NCBI GenBank assembly: GCA_016706225.1
Contig: JADJKB010000021.1
Location: 1,178,001 to 1,242,000, forward strand
DNA from: Myxococcales bacterium
GTDB lineage: Bacteria; Myxococcota_A; Polyangia; Polyangiales; Polyangiaceae
Reading direction: 5' to 3'
Length of the DNA stretch: 64,000 nucleotides
Part shown: piece by piece, positions 8,321-18,627 of the stretch
Layout of the letters: each line of letters begins with the position of its first letter
How positions within the stretch are numbered: position 1 is the first letter of the stretch
The notes under the pieces: model-generated
What the model saw: only the letters and a program-made list of their open reading frames with translations
The model's database searches: none
Told to the model about the DNA's origin: nothing
Position numbers and translations under genes: made by a program

Positions 8321-9985
8321 ATGTCCCCCCGCGGTCGGTTTGCCCTCGGCGCGGCGCTCGCGCTCGTTGCGTGCCGGCGTGCGCCGGAACCGCCGCGCGA
8401 GCACGTCGACCCGCCGCCCGCGGAGCCTGCCACCGCGAACACGCAGCCGACCGCCGAGGTTGCACCCGCGAGTGCGACCGCGCCCGTCTTGCCTCCGCGC
8501 ATCGGCGCGCTCTCGTCGCGGGTGTTCGTGCGCCAGAATCCGCGCCCGACGAGCCCCGAGATCGGAGTGCTCCACGTCGGCGCGGTGGTCCCTCTGCGCG
8601 AAGCCACCGCGGCCGGCACCGAGGGTTGTGCGAAAGGCTGGTTCGCGGTCGAACCCGAAGGCTACGTGTGCCTGGACGCGAGCACGACGCTGGAGGTGGA
8701 CACTCACCCGTTGCTCGTCACCAAGCGCGCTCACCACGGCAGCTTCGACAGCGCGGTGCCCTTCCGCTGGAGTGTATCGCGAGAGGGCGTGCTCTACCGC
8801 AAGGTGCCCACGCCCGAAGAGCAGCGCGAGTCCGAGTTCGATCTCGACGGCCACCTGGCTCGACTCGAGAAACTCCGCGAGGCCCGCGCGGCGGGGACCG
8901 ATCCGGGTCGAGTGCCCGCGGCGCTGCGCGACGTGGATCTGCTCCCCGCGAAAGCCGACGCACCCATCCCGTTTGGGCCGGGCAACCTCTCGCCGTGGGC
9001 GCTCGCCAACACCCCGAGTGAGACCCGCGCGAAGGCCAAGTGGATCCCGGCGCGCTCCGCCATCGCGTGGACCGACGAGTTCGTGTCGGGTGGCCGAAGC
9101 TTCGTCTTGACGGACGACCTGCTGATCGCGCCCAAGGACAAGCTGGTGCCGCTCGAACCGTCGAAGTTCGCCGGCGTGTTCATCGACGACGAGAGTGTGC
9201 GGCTACCGATCGCGTTCGTGCGTCACGAGGACAAGGTGAAGTACCGCGTCGTGGCCACGGCGTCGGATCTCACTCCGGTCAGCTTCGAGGACGAGCTGGC
9301 GGTGGAGGAACCCAACCCGGACGATCCCGACCCCCTCGCGGGATACCGCGAGGACACCTCACCGGGGACGATGCTGGAGACTCGGGAGAGCTGGCCGCGG
9401 CTCGCGTGGGCTGGGCTCACGGGTCGCTACCGCAAGGAGCGGCACCATCGCTATCTGGAGACGAGTGACGGGTACTGGATGCGCGAGCGCGACGCGACCC
9501 TGGTCGAAGCGCAGCCCCCGCGAGGATTTGCCCTGGCCGACGGCGAGAAGTGGGTCGACATCAGCATCTTCAAGGGCACCCTGGTTGCGTACGAAGGCGA
9601 GCGCGCAGTCTTCGCCACGCTGATCTCCCCCGGCGCCAACGGCTACAAGCGCGAGGACGGCATGCCCGCGAAGTTCACCACGCCCACCGGCACCTTCCGC
9701 ATCGAGTGGAAACACCGCTCGACGACCATGACCCCCGACCCACTGCGCAAGAGTTACTACCTCGCCGAGGTCCCCTTCACGCAGTTCTTCCACATGCCCT
9801 TCGCCCTGCACGCCGCCTACTGGCACGATCGCTTCGGCGAACCCAAGAGCGGCGGCTGCGTGAACCTCTCCCCGCGCGACGCAAAGTGGCTGTTCGAGTG
9901 GACGGAGCCGAGCGTGCCCGCGGCGTGGCACGGCGTGCGCTCGGGGGATGCGCGGGGGATGGGGACGTTGGTCAGAGTGCGGTGA
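8321..9985 (+). CDS. L,D-transpeptidase (YkuD) lipoprotein
   Basis: 554 residues. The lipobox Cys is at about 18 (ALALVAC-R-R), followed by a Pro/Ala linker and an SH3-like segment (about 60-130, RIGALSSRVFVRQNP and KGWFAVEPEGYVCLDAS). The long middle region has no clear motif. The C-terminal catalytic YkuD domain (about 405-530) contains KFTTPTGTFRIEWKH, then HMPFALHAAYW and the active-site segment SGGCVNLSP with the nucleophile near Cys513. These enzymes make 3-3 peptidoglycan cross-links or attach proteins to peptidoglycan in the periplasm. The last 189 bp recur almost unchanged at 22137-22329. Confidence 0.85.
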   Translation: MSPRGRFALGAALALVACRRAPEPPREHVDPPPAEPATANTQPTAEVAPASATAPVLPPRIGALSSRVFVRQNPRPTSPEIGVLHVGAVVPLREATAAGTEGCAKGWFAVEPEGYVCLDASTTLEVDTHPLLVTKRAHHGSFDSAVPFRWSVSREGVLYRKVPTPEEQRESEFDLDGHLARLEKLREARAAGTDPGRVPAALRDVDLLPAKADAPIPFGPGNLSPWALANTPSETRAKAKWIPARSAIAWTDEFVSGGRSFVLTDDLLIAPKDKLVPLEPSKFAGVFIDDESVRLPIAFVRHEDKVKYRVVATASDLTPVSFEDELAVEEPNPDDPDPLAGYREDTSPGTMLETRESWPRLAWAGLTGRYRKERHHRYLETSDGYWMRERDATLVEAQPPRGFALADGEKWVDISIFKGTLVAYEGERAVFATLISPGANGYKREDGMPAKFTTPTGTFRIEWKHRSTTMTPDPLRKSYYLAEVPFTQFFHMPFALHAAYWHDRFGEPKSGGCVNLSPRDAKWLFEWTEPSVPAAWHGVRSGDARGMGTLVRVR

Positions 9986-9994
9986 GGTAGCGAG

Positions 9995-10140
9995 GTGCCC
10001 ACCCCCGTCCGTGCGCGGCGGCTACGCCGCCTTGCGCGCGGCCGACCCCTCCCAAGCACTCGCTCCGCTCGCGCGGGAGGGGTGACGTCGCGTCTAGCCC
10101 GACCAAAACGATCGTGCGAAGCCAGCGAAGAGGCCACCCG
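9995..10140. repeat. Pair of GC-rich hairpins after the transpeptidase gene
   Basis: A short stem gcggcg/cgccgc closes on a four-base loop at about 10015-10030. A second stem, cccctcc/ggagggg, lies near 10057-10083 with a GC-rich loop. They sit between convergent genes and could end transcription, but neither is followed by a T-run, so a classical intrinsic terminator is not shown. Confidence 0.35.
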
Positions 10141-10144
10141 CGGC

Positions 10145-10576
10145 TCACCCGCCGAGCGCTGCGCGCACGCGCGCGAGGGCTTCCTCGATCTCCCGCTCCA
10201 CGAGCTCCGCCGGCAGCCGCAGCACGCGCCACCCGCGGCGACCTAACTCACGGTCGCGCCGCGCATCCGCCAGGGCGCGCCTGGCGTGGAACGGACCGTC
10301 CACCTCGATGACGAGCCACGCAGCGGGCACCACGAGGTCCGCGATGAAGTCCGCAATCACCACTTGGCGCCGCACCTCGACCCCGAGCTGACGCGCTCGA
10401 AGCGGTGGGCGCGACGCGCATCGCGGCGCCGCGGCCGGCGAGGAGCTGGCGGCGCCGGAGCTGATGACGGTCACGAGCGAGCATGGGTTCCTCCGAGGCC
10501 CGGCGCGGTGCGCGGGCTTCGCGACCCATGGCGCAGGCTCTGAGACACACCGCCTGCGACGCCTTCGTGCTTGCAC
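10145..10576 (-). CDS. DUF559 (Vsr/restriction-endonuclease-like) protein
   Basis: The C-terminal 85 residues are a clear DUF559 module: QLGVEVRRQVVIADFIADLV, then AWLVIEVDGPFH and a final GWRVLRLPAELVEREIEEAL. The family has a PD-(D/E)XK-like fold related to very-short-patch repair endonucleases. The D in IADFIADLV and the E-V-D of VIEVDG match the conserved acidic positions. The N-terminal 55 residues are Arg/Ser/Pro-rich and unlike the family, so the true start is probably further in, or an upstream frame change exists. The biological role of DUF559 proteins is mostly unproven. Confidence 0.6.
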   Translation of the reverse strand: MQARRRRRRCVSEPAPWVAKPAHRAGPRRNPCSLVTVISSGAASSSPAAAPRCASRPPLRARQLGVEVRRQVVIADFIADLVVPAAWLVIEVDGPFHARRALADARRDRELGRRGWRVLRLPAELVEREIEEALARVRAALGG

Positions 10577-10806
10577 ACGCGCTCGAACTCACCGCTTCGT
10601 CTCACCTCAGTACGCGGCGTGGCGCATAGCGTGCGCCGCTGAGCGGAGCCAGACGGCCGGGACTGGTTAGGGTAGTTGTCGCATGGGGAGGCCAGTCATG
10701 CGGCACTGGCTCTCACGTTGGGGACGGTGAGGACGGTCCGCCACGTCAGAGCACGGCGCGACGATACCGATCAAGGCGGTTGTCCGGGAACGCGCGAGCC
10801 GGGAAG

Positions 10807-11469
10807 CTAGTCGACCGCGAGCTTCGGTCCGAACGGAATGGTTACCGTCAGCCCAAGCTGAAACACCAGGCGAATCAACGGCGCTTCACGAGTCGTGCCA
10901 GTCGCCGCGCTGGTGCCGCCGCCCTCGTGCGGGCCCCCGTCTTCACCGAAAACGTCGAACTGCGCCCGTGCGCCAAGCTTCAAGTGCTCCCGCAGGTACA
11001 TTTCGACGCCAGCGCCGGTGCCCAGGCCAGCGCCTGGGCCGGGCGAGTCTACCTCCGTCGAAGCGCCCCAGCTCGGCTTGATGAGCACCGCCTCGAGCCA
11101 ACCGTCCAGGTTCTCGGTCTCGAGGACGTACCCCCTCATGCCCACCCGTCTGGTGGTCACGTGCGCGGTGAACGTCTCTCGGCCGTCGGGGCTCCAGCGG
11201 AACCAGCTCCGGTCGATACCGTAGAGGAAAGCGATCCCATGAAGTGGCCGAAGCAGCGCGGTGAAGCCCGCGCCGAACCCGACGCGGGTCAATCCGTTGC
11301 AAGACTGCGCGCATTCGCTCGCCGCGCCGGCGCCGTGCGTCGCCAGCTCGAACATGCGCCGCGGGAAGACTCGCGGGGGTGGCTCCGGGTGCGCGACGAC
11401 GGGCGCCAGGTCGGCGCGTGCACGAGCCGCGAACAGGCACGACACGACGAGAACGCGCAACAGCTTCAC
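10807..11469 (-). CDS. Secreted protein of unknown function
   Basis: About 220 residues from a GTG at 11469, chosen because it opens a good signal peptide (KLLRVLVVSCLFAARARA, then DLAPVV). The mature part alternates short hydrophobic strands with turns (TRVGFGAGFTALL, LDGWLEAVLIKPSWG, KLGARAQFDVFG), ending FQLGLTVTIPFGPKL. This pattern fits a small outer-membrane or periplasmic beta-structure. It follows the lipoprotein gene above by only 7 bp, so the two are probably cotranscribed with the protease further upstream. No family was recognised. Confidence 0.55.
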   Translation of the reverse strand: MKLLRVLVVSCLFAARARADLAPVVAHPEPPPRVFPRRMFELATHGAGAASECAQSCNGLTRVGFGAGFTALLRPLHGIAFLYGIDRSWFRWSPDGRETFTAHVTTRRVGMRGYVLETENLDGWLEAVLIKPSWGASTEVDSPGPGAGLGTGAGVEMYLREHLKLGARAQFDVFGEDGGPHEGGGTSAATGTTREAPLIRLVFQLGLTVTIPFGPKLAVD

Positions 11470-11476
11470 GTCAGCC

Positions 11477-12961
11477 TCAGTTTTGCGGGCTGGCGAGTTG
11501 GTCAAGCTTCGCGAGCTCGTACCTGAACATGCGGCGGACGATCAAAGGCCCGTCGCCCGCGACGCGATCAGCGAAGTAGAAGTGGGTCGGCGTCAGGGTC
11601 CAAGCGTCCTCGTGGAGCTCATGCCCGGTCGTCCCGTCGAGCCTCCAGATCTTTCCGGTCGCCAGGTTCGCCAGGAGGAAGTAGGCGCCGCCGTCGAGGG
11701 CGCCCGCATCGTTGACGACGTTCAATACGACGCCCGCGTAGTCGCCCCACGCGCGCACCGACACGATCGGCACCGGGACGAAGGCGCTCCCGGGTAAGTC
11801 TGGACCCAACGTGACTGGGGAACCGGAAGCATCATACTTGCGAGGTGACCACCAGAAGCGCGCTTTGGGCGCGGGCGGCAGGTTGTCGCAGCCCGTGTTT
11901 CCGTCCAGTGCTATGCCGACGATTGCAGTCGGTGACACGTTCAGCCGGCAGGTGCCTTTCGGTGCTGGGTCGAGCAACGTTCGAACGCCCTTCCCGTCTG
12001 TGGCCCACCCGCGAATTCGCTCGGGCTTGCCGGCCGGGTAGTCCGTCCAGACCGCAAGGTCACCTTGACCCGCGCCCACTGACGAGGCCGAGGGCACCTC
12101 AAGTGGCTTCCAGACGTTCGCTTTGGGGTCGAGCAGCGCCCAGACTCCGCCCTTGCCCGTATAGAAGATCGCGCCGCCGCTGGCGTCGATGTCGAACTCG
12201 ACGAGCGCGGGGGGCGCCCCGGATTGGGGAGTCGGCGGCTGCGACCACACCCACTGGCCGCCGGTGAGTGGTGCCAGGGCGTACATCTGGCTCCCCGGGT
12301 CCCCACCCATCAGCGCGTTTGCGCGCGCGCTTTCGCGACCATTGCCGAACACGCATCCTGCAACCGGCGCGGCCGATTTCTGGCGCCCGACGAGCGCGCC
12401 GACCGTCGTGCCATCTTCGAGCCGCACCACGCGACGCACGTAGTGTGACGTTTCAGCCGTGTTGACCCATACGTCGTACGTCAGAAACGCCGCGTCCCCG
12501 CCCGCGAGCTGATACGTCGTCGCCGTCGGCAGGGCTCCTTTCGAGCCAAAACCTTCGGCCAGCTCGGCAGCTTCACAGCCTGCACCGCAAGACTTCCAGA
12601 TCAGCTTGGGAAACCCAATCTTGCCCTCCTTCGCCTCGAGCACCGAACAGGCTGGTTGTGTGAACTCACTCCCCGGGACGGGCATCCACGCTTCCGGATC
12701 GGCGAGCCAGGTTTGTTCGGGCGAAAGCCCGGCGTCGCTGACGGTGCCGCCCGCCCCTGGCCCGTCCGCGGCTGCGTCGGCGACCGTTCCGCCCGCGCCC
12801 GACGGTGCGTCGGGGTTGCCGCCACCGCCGAGCGCGGCACCCGACCCGCCGCCACCGGTGCGGCCCAATGTGCCGTCGGACTCGCTGGTGCACGACCCGC
12901 AGCGCAGCAGCGCGAGCGCAGACACCGCGAGCCCGACTCGGGCGTTCAAAGTGCGGAGCAC
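11477..12961 (-). CDS. Beta-propeller-like lipoprotein, partner of the upstream protease
   Basis: 494 residues from a GTG at 12961. That start lies 16 bp inside the protease gene and opens the signal NARVGLAVSALALLRC-G-S, a lipobox. A Gly/Ala/Asp linker is followed by about 400 residues with repeated W and VW/AVW strands (GGVWALLDPKANVWKPL, GDLAVWTDYPAG), typical of propeller repeats. Cysteines cluster at QPACSVLEAKE and SCGAGCEAAELA. It should sit on the outer membrane or periplasmic face. Its paralogue is the gene at 17182-18627, with the same position behind a protease and a matching motif after the lipobox (CTSE-D-G). Function unknown; co-function with the protease is inferred from the overlap. 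Confidence 0.7.
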   Translation of the reverse strand: MLRTLNARVGLAVSALALLRCGSCTSESDGTLGRTGGGGSGAALGGGGNPDAPSGAGGTVADAAADGPGAGGTVSDAGLSPEQTWLADPEAWMPVPGSEFTQPACSVLEAKEGKIGFPKLIWKSCGAGCEAAELAEGFGSKGALPTATTYQLAGGDAAFLTYDVWVNTAETSHYVRRVVRLEDGTTVGALVGRQKSAAPVAGCVFGNGRESARANALMGGDPGSQMYALAPLTGGQWVWSQPPTPQSGAPPALVEFDIDASGGAIFYTGKGGVWALLDPKANVWKPLEVPSASSVGAGQGDLAVWTDYPAGKPERIRGWATDGKGVRTLLDPAPKGTCRLNVSPTAIVGIALDGNTGCDNLPPAPKARFWWSPRKYDASGSPVTLGPDLPGSAFVPVPIVSVRAWGDYAGVVLNVVNDAGALDGGAYFLLANLATGKIWRLDGTTGHELHEDAWTLTPTHFYFADRVAGDGPLIVRRMFRYELAKLDQLASPQN

Positions 12962-15900
12962 GGCTGCGGGCCAACGAAGTCGGCAGGTGTGAGGGTCCGA
13001 TACTCTACCGTGCCCGCGCCGTTGACGACTGCAACGACCGGATCGCGTTCGCCCACGACGGGCTGACCAAGCAGAGTACCGACACCGGTGTGGTTCCCGG
13101 CGTACTTGACGCTGAGCACTTTCGGCCGGAGCCGCCACACCTTGTAGGTCTTCTGCTTGGCTGCAAACAAGAGGACGTCGCCATCCTCCGTCGCCGCAAG
13201 CCAGAGCTGCTCGTAGCTGCCGGTGTACGGCCAGGTTGCATGCTGCTCCGCGGTGCCCGCGCGAAGATCATAGCTCGTGAAGCGCGCAGTGGTCTTGTTC
13301 CCGGGGTGAGGCTCGTCGTCGAGGTCGAGCACGTACAGCTTCGCGTTGGGCTCGTCATAAGTTACCGCGAGCACACGCGACGACGGCACGAGGGCGGAGT
13401 TCTCGGCGACGATTTGCCAGGCGCGATCGGCGATGGTGTACCGCCAAATGGCCTGGCTTGGCAGGCCACTCTGCGTGCGGCCGCCCACCATGTAGATCGC
13501 CTCCTCGACGCCGGACAGCACGGCTCGGACGTCCGACCGCGCACGAGGCCCGTAGCCGCCGAGGGTCACCGCCGCAGCCCCGAAGTCTCCGTCGCCAATG
13601 CGCCGGTCGGTGAACAGCCCGGCACCGCTGCCGAATACGACGTCGATGCTCGCCGTGGGGCTGTAGTCGCGGGGGAACGAGACCGCTTGGACGCCGCCGC
13701 GACGGGGGAGCCGCCTGATTCGGTGAGCGGGCTCGGCTGGAGTGAGCCACATTCGGTTTGTAGCTCCGATCAGGCCGGCCACGGTCGCTGAGATCGCGCT
13801 GGTCACGTCGTGTGTTCCCGTCGCCTGCGTGACTGCACCGACGCTGGCGCCGCTCCTCGCGAGCAGCACCGGCGTCGCGAAGGCTTCGGAGAAGTCGTGC
13901 AGCGCGGGATCGAAGAGGTAGAGCTTCGGGTTGTACCAATCGAGGCACGGGATGGACTGGCATCCTGGAGGTAGAACCGCGTAGGGCAACGTCAGATAGG
14001 TCTTGATGGCGGGCGCATCGATGATCTGAAACACATCGCGCAGCGACGCGCTGCCGTCGCGCGGGCTCGCGACTTGCCCCAGCGTGGTCGTGAATATCGC
14101 AACGTGAGCCGCGCACGACTCGACCGCAACGCCACAGGTGCCCTTGCCGCTCACGTTGGCGCTCTTCACGTCGTCGCGCCAGCGCCAGCTCAGCGTCATC
14201 GATTGGGCCATGCCGCGGTAGAAGTCGCCTTGAAGCAGCGTGACCCCGTTGCCGTCGAGGATGGGAGTGCCGTTCGTGAGCGTGACTTTTGGAATGCGCC
14301 AACTCAATGGCTTGGTCATTGGCGCGAGGTAGGAACATTGGCTGTTCTGCTTTACGCAGTCCCTCAGAGGTAGAGGAAAGCCGCTCGCTGTGAAGCAACT
14401 ACAAGCCCGATATCCCCACGCCTCCTGAAGGGCGCTCCCGGGCGCCTCGCTCGGCGTCTGCCTTCCCAGCCAGCGCTCCTGAGGGATGTCCACTACCTCG
14501 TCCGGCCCGTCCCCGCTGCTGGTGTTCAAATTGTTGTGGCCGACGACGTCCATGACGGTGGGCTTCTGGGCGGGAACCCGCACGATCGGCACGGGGTCGC
14601 AGTCGTCCGCGAGGCTCGCGATCGACGAGTTGAGCGTTTGCTCTCGCTCCTCGGCGAGGTCGTTGGTGTTCTTGGTCGAGGTGTTGGGGAAGCTCGGACA
14701 GGCATCGCACGTATCAGGGATTCCGTCGCCGTCGCCATCATCGACACGACTGCACCGCCCGAACAGCAACGAGCCGCCGGCGGCAGAGTCGAGAACGCAG
14801 AAGCCTGCGTTGGCCGCGGCGCACTGGGTGTTCTGCGCGCACGAAGCGTAGGCGTTCGCGAGCGGACAGGTGTCGCAGTCGTCGCCAACCTGATCGCCGT
14901 CGGAGTCCGCAGCAAGCAGTCCGCTGTTCTTCTTCTCCGGGCAGAGGTCGCAGGTGTCGCCCACGCCGTCCTTGTCGAAGTCCTGCTGTGATGGGTTCTT
15001 GCAAGTGATGAAGGGCGACGGCACCAGCACAACGCAGTAGCTCGGTGGACAGTTGTCGCACGCGTCTCCGATGTTGTCGCCGTCCTCGTCCAGTTGGTCG
15101 GGGTTGTACTTGCCCGGGCAGTTGTCGATGGCGTCGGGGACGCCGTCGGGTTCGGAGTCGCCCCCAAGGGCCGCGATCAGGAAGGTGTGGCTGCCAACGT
15201 CCCCGGTATCCCCCGTTGGAGCCCATACGTTGCGGGGCCAGGGTGGATTGGCTTTGCCGCCGGCCGTCGGCTGATCGTAGTCGTAATAACCAGAGAACAC
15301 ACCCGCGAGCACGAGCGAGTCGTCGGAAGAATCCGTGACATACAAGGGCCCGCCAGAGTCGCCGGGGGCGGCGACAGCGCCGACCGCGGCGTTGGTGAAC
15401 GCTTCCCATTCGAAGTAGTCGTTGCAGTGCCCCACGAGGGAACCGAGGCCGACCTGGTACCCGAGCTTGGAGGGACACGGGTCCTTCAAGAGCTCGGGGT
15501 AGATCTGGCCGAAGCGCCGCGTCCCGCCGCCCGCGCTCGAGTCGAAGTTCACTGTGCCGCCAAAACCGACGATGAACGCGCCAGGCTGGAAGTTCGACGC
15601 GACGTCGCGGAGCTTTCCAGAGTCCCAGTCGGCCTTCGCCGGCCCCAAGTGAACGCGTGGGTACTCTTGAAGGACGGCAAATGGAATCGGCGTTGCGAGT
15701 GTGGCAACGGCAAGGTCACCAGGACCGATCAAGGGCGGGGCCCCGTTCTTGTTCATGTAGCAAACCGAACCTGGAAGCACTACCGCGCTCAGCACGTTCG
15801 ACTTCCACCCGCCCGCTTGCGGCAGGAAGAAGGACATCACTGCGCCTGATTGCCATAGCCACTGGCCGGTAGCCCAGTTGCACATACAGTGCGCGGCGCT

Positions 15901-16165
15901 GATGACCGTCGTTGCGCTCACCGCGGTGCCTGAGCAGCTCGACGACGTGGTGGACAACTGCCCCACGGGCGCGCGGAAGCCCGTCGTCGATGTCGTGTCC
16001 GCTGCGGCACCAGCGCCGTAGATTTGCTGCGCGTTGACCGCGGTGGGTCCGTCCGCGAGTGGCTCATGCGTCGAGCAGCCGATCGCCGCCGCTCCGAACG
16101 CAGCGAGTGCGACCGCAGCTAACGGCGCACGCGCTGCCCCCCCCCTGCGAACGTCGTGCCATCAT
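12946..16165 (-). CDS. Trypsin-like protease with TSP type-3 repeats and propeller tail (signal out of frame)
   Basis: More than 1000 residues. The protease domain has ISAAHCMCN (catalytic His) and APGDSGGPLYV (catalytic Ser). Thrombospondin type-3 calcium-binding repeats follow (DSEPDGVPDAIDNCPG, DEDGDNIGDACDNCP, DSDGDQVGDDCDTCP). The C-terminal half has propeller strands (EEAIYMVGGRTQSGLPSQAI, WQIVAENSALVPSSR). The signal peptide is encoded from ATG 16165 (MMARRSQGG, then LAAVALAAFGAAAIG-C), but a run of nine G at 16137-16145 separates the start codon from the frame of the rest. A one-base contraction (G8) would restore it. The 3' end overlaps the lipoprotein gene by 16 bp. The likely role is a lipid-anchored extracellular protease in predation or signalling. 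The second copy is at 18624-21792. Confidence 0.78.
16137..16145 (-). repeat. G9 tract inside the signal-peptide region of the first protease
   Basis: Nine G on the coding (minus) strand, preceded by gttcgca. The tract lies between the start codon and the hydrophobic core. The same GTTCGCA+G9 sequence occurs in the paralogous protease at 21701-21709. Both genes need a tract of 8 or 11 G to be in frame. Confidence 0.8.
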
Positions 16166-17181
16166 TCGCAATCCGACCGCCCCTGTCATGCTCCACCTCT
16201 CGGGATCAGCGCGATCCAGTTCACCGGAATCCCCGCGAACGGTCAAGGGTGTGAATCGACGCATGCCGACCCACATGCCGGTACGTCACGTCGCACTGGG
16301 TGCATTCGCACTCACCTCTGTGCGCGCGGAGATGGCGAACGGCGCAGCAGCGCGACGATCGCAACGCCGCCGTGTTCGAAAACTGGTCCGCGCGAAATCA
16401 AGCCGCATGCGCCGTGCTAGTAGCGAAGCGTTCCGCCGAGCCGGTCCCGACATCGAATCGTCCGCGCGCCGTTCGAGTTTGCGGGCGGCGATTCGCTCAG
16501 TTCACTGCCGAGGCCCTGATGATCTCTCTCGCGACGGTGGTGCGCCACGTACCCGGCGACGATTTGCCGCAGGTGCTGGTCGCCAGGCGGAGATGATGGG
16601 GTCGCGGCAGTCAACGGAGCGTTCGTTTAGCGTTCGTTGTGCGACCGCTGGTTTCCGTTGCGGGCGGAGCGAGGGCTGTCTCTGACGCGCCGGCGGTCCG
16701 ACCACGACACGAACCCCATTCCGACTTACCGTCAGTTCGGCTCGCACGGGCGAGCGTTCTGAAACCGCACTCGCCCTCCCGTCTCCCCCCGCCGCGTGCG
16801 CGCGGGCATCAGCAAGGCGCTCGCAAGTCTTGGCACGACGCCTCCGCCCGCGCGCACCGGCGTTGGGGGAGACCGCCGAGCGCAGCGAGGCGAGTGGAGG
16901 GATGCGCCGGGAAAGACCGGCAGAAGGAAGCAGGTGAGAAAGAAGATGAGAATCGATGTTCAAGTCCTGCCCCGACAAGAGTCCACAGTCGGGAAGGCCA
17001 GTCCTTGCGTGCACGGGGGTGACCCCGTGCGCGAAGCGTAGGAGGCCGCGTGTGGGCTGAGGCGCTGCGCGCTCGGCGGCGCTCGTCACTTGCGCTGGCG
17101 AAAGCACGACGGGGGGCGAGGCCCGCTCGATGAGGGGTCCGTCCGCAGTTCACGCTCACCCATCGCCGCACTCGGAAGGGC
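16166..17181. other. 1-kb intergenic region with structured repeats
   Basis: No frame on either strand has convincing composition or motifs. The region holds the long hairpin listed at 16796-16857 and a perfect 8-bp stem with a four-base loop at 17011-17030 (gcacgggg/ccccgtgc). It lies upstream of the first protease cassette and downstream of the second, so it should contain the promoter of the first, which I cannot pinpoint. Confidence 0.5.
16796..16857. repeat. Long hairpin repeat, copy 1
   Basis: Arms gtgcgcgcgggc (16796-16807) and gcccgcgcgcac (16846-16857) pair perfectly over 12 bp around a 38-nt centre that itself holds gcaag and cttgg. Copy 2 at 22019-22079 has the same layout with a compensating change in the arms. 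No T-run follows. Confidence 0.6.
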
Positions 17182-18627
17182 TCAATCTGGTGGGACGCCC
17201 GGACCCAGCGCGTCGAGCCGAACTCGCGCGACCGTGTAGACGAGCTTCGCCGTCGGCGAGCTGATCACAGCAACGGTGGCGAAGACCTCGTCACAGGTGA
17301 TGCCGATGCCCTTCTGCCAATGCCAGCCCGTCTTGTCTGCTGCGGTCAGATTGTTCGGTAGGATCCACGAAACGCCATCCGACAACCGCACGACCAGCAT
17401 CCCGTCCGGCGGCTGGAGCTTGTGCGCCGCGTAGCCGCACCCGACGACGAAGTTGACGTCGAAGGCGGTCTCCGGATCCGAACGCAAGCGCTTGGGGACG
17501 AGCTTCGCCGGATCTGTGGTGAACGGGGAGGTCCAGACACTGCGCTTCTCGTAGCTGCCTCCCGTCGGCGGATGAACCTCGCCGTAGGTCCACACCAGGT
17601 CCTTGCCGTCGGTGCCGACGTTGTAGGCGCCCTTCGAGGTGTCCCCATACCAACGGACCAGGGCCTGCGTTTTCAGCACCGGGTCGTGGACCATGATGCC
17701 TTGGGACAAGAGGGTGCCCACATCGAACAGCACATTGTCCCCGAGCACCACGGGCAGATGCGGGGGAAGCCCGTCCGGGTCGGTGGAAGGCGACGCCAGC
17801 TCGAACGCCGGCGCGCCATCGAGCGGGAACGCCGTCAAGCGCAGTGCGGGCGCTTCGCCCCGAACGGCGAGCTTGCCGCTCACGCGCCACGAGTAGACCG
17901 ACGGCGTGACCTCGAAATGAAACAGCGTGGGTCGGAGCTCGCCGAGTTTGCCGATGAGCACACCTCTGCGGTCGGAGTCGAAGGCGTTTTGCTTGTACCC
18001 TTCGCCGCCCGCGACTTCGACCGCGAAGCGGTCCTCATTCACGTCCACTATCAGGTCGACCGTGCCTTCCTGCGGTGTCCTCGGGTTCAGAAGGGCGAAA
18101 CGGATCGCTCCGTTCGCTTCCGCGACGAGTGAATACGAGTGACCAGCTCCACCCTCGGGACGCACGATACGCATGAATGAGAGCAGAGGCGGGCCAGACT
18201 GGCTGGGCGCGAGCTTCGCAATCTGGAGCGCAGTCGGATCTGCCCACGTCACCTTCATCCACTGGCAGCCTTTGCTCAGCAGCGACGGCGAAGGGCACGG
18301 TTCCCAGAGGATGGGCTCGGGCAAGTACTTCTCACTCGACGGCACGTAGAACGGCTGCGCGCAAGAGAAGTCGGTGTAGGCGTCCCAGCCGTCGGGGACG
18401 AAATCGGGCTTGGGCGGAGGGATGCATGGCGCGTCCGCATCGCCGGAGTCGGCGGGCGTACCGCCCGCACCCGCGTCCGACCCAGCTCCGCTGCTCCCGC
18501 CGACACCCGTATCGTTTCCTGCGTCGTCCGGCTTTGGTTTCGCGCCGTCCCCCTCCGAGGTGCACGCGCCCGAGCATCCCGCGCCGAGCGCGATCGCCAG
18601 CACTCCGAGCCAAATCTTGCGGCTCAT
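17182..18627 (-). CDS. Propeller-like lipoprotein, second paralogue
   Basis: 481 residues. The signal is MSRKIWLGVLAIALGAGC-S-G, with a lipobox, followed by C-T-S-E-G-D-G and a Gly/Asp/Ala-rich linker (GGSSGAGSDAGAGGTPADSG). The rest is beta-rich with paired cysteines (CAQPFYVPS, EPCPSPSLLSKGCQWMKV) and W-strand repeats (DGKDLVWTYGEV). The ATG overlaps the protease stop by 4 bp (ATGA), so translation is probably coupled. Layout and tail match the protein at 11477-12961, but the sequences have diverged a good deal, so the duplication is old. Function unknown; probably a surface partner of the protease. Confidence 0.7.
   Translation of the reverse strand: MSRKIWLGVLAIALGAGCSGACTSEGDGAKPKPDDAGNDTGVGGSSGAGSDAGAGGTPADSGDADAPCIPPPKPDFVPDGWDAYTDFSCAQPFYVPSSEKYLPEPILWEPCPSPSLLSKGCQWMKVTWADPTALQIAKLAPSQSGPPLLSFMRIVRPEGGAGHSYSLVAEANGAIRFALLNPRTPQEGTVDLIVDVNEDRFAVEVAGGEGYKQNAFDSDRRGVLIGKLGELRPTLFHFEVTPSVYSWRVSGKLAVRGEAPALRLTAFPLDGAPAFELASPSTDPDGLPPHLPVVLGDNVLFDVGTLLSQGIMVHDPVLKTQALVRWYGDTSKGAYNVGTDGKDLVWTYGEVHPPTGGSYEKRSVWTSPFTTDPAKLVPKRLRSDPETAFDVNFVVGCGYAAHKLQPPDGMLVVRLSDGVSWILPNNLTAADKTGWHWQKGIGITCDEVFATVAVISSPTAKLVYTVARVRLDALGPGVPPD

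Noticed and set aside
16796..16857. Rho-independent terminator
   Set aside because: No T-run after the stem on either strand, and the distance to the nearest gene end is over 300 bp.
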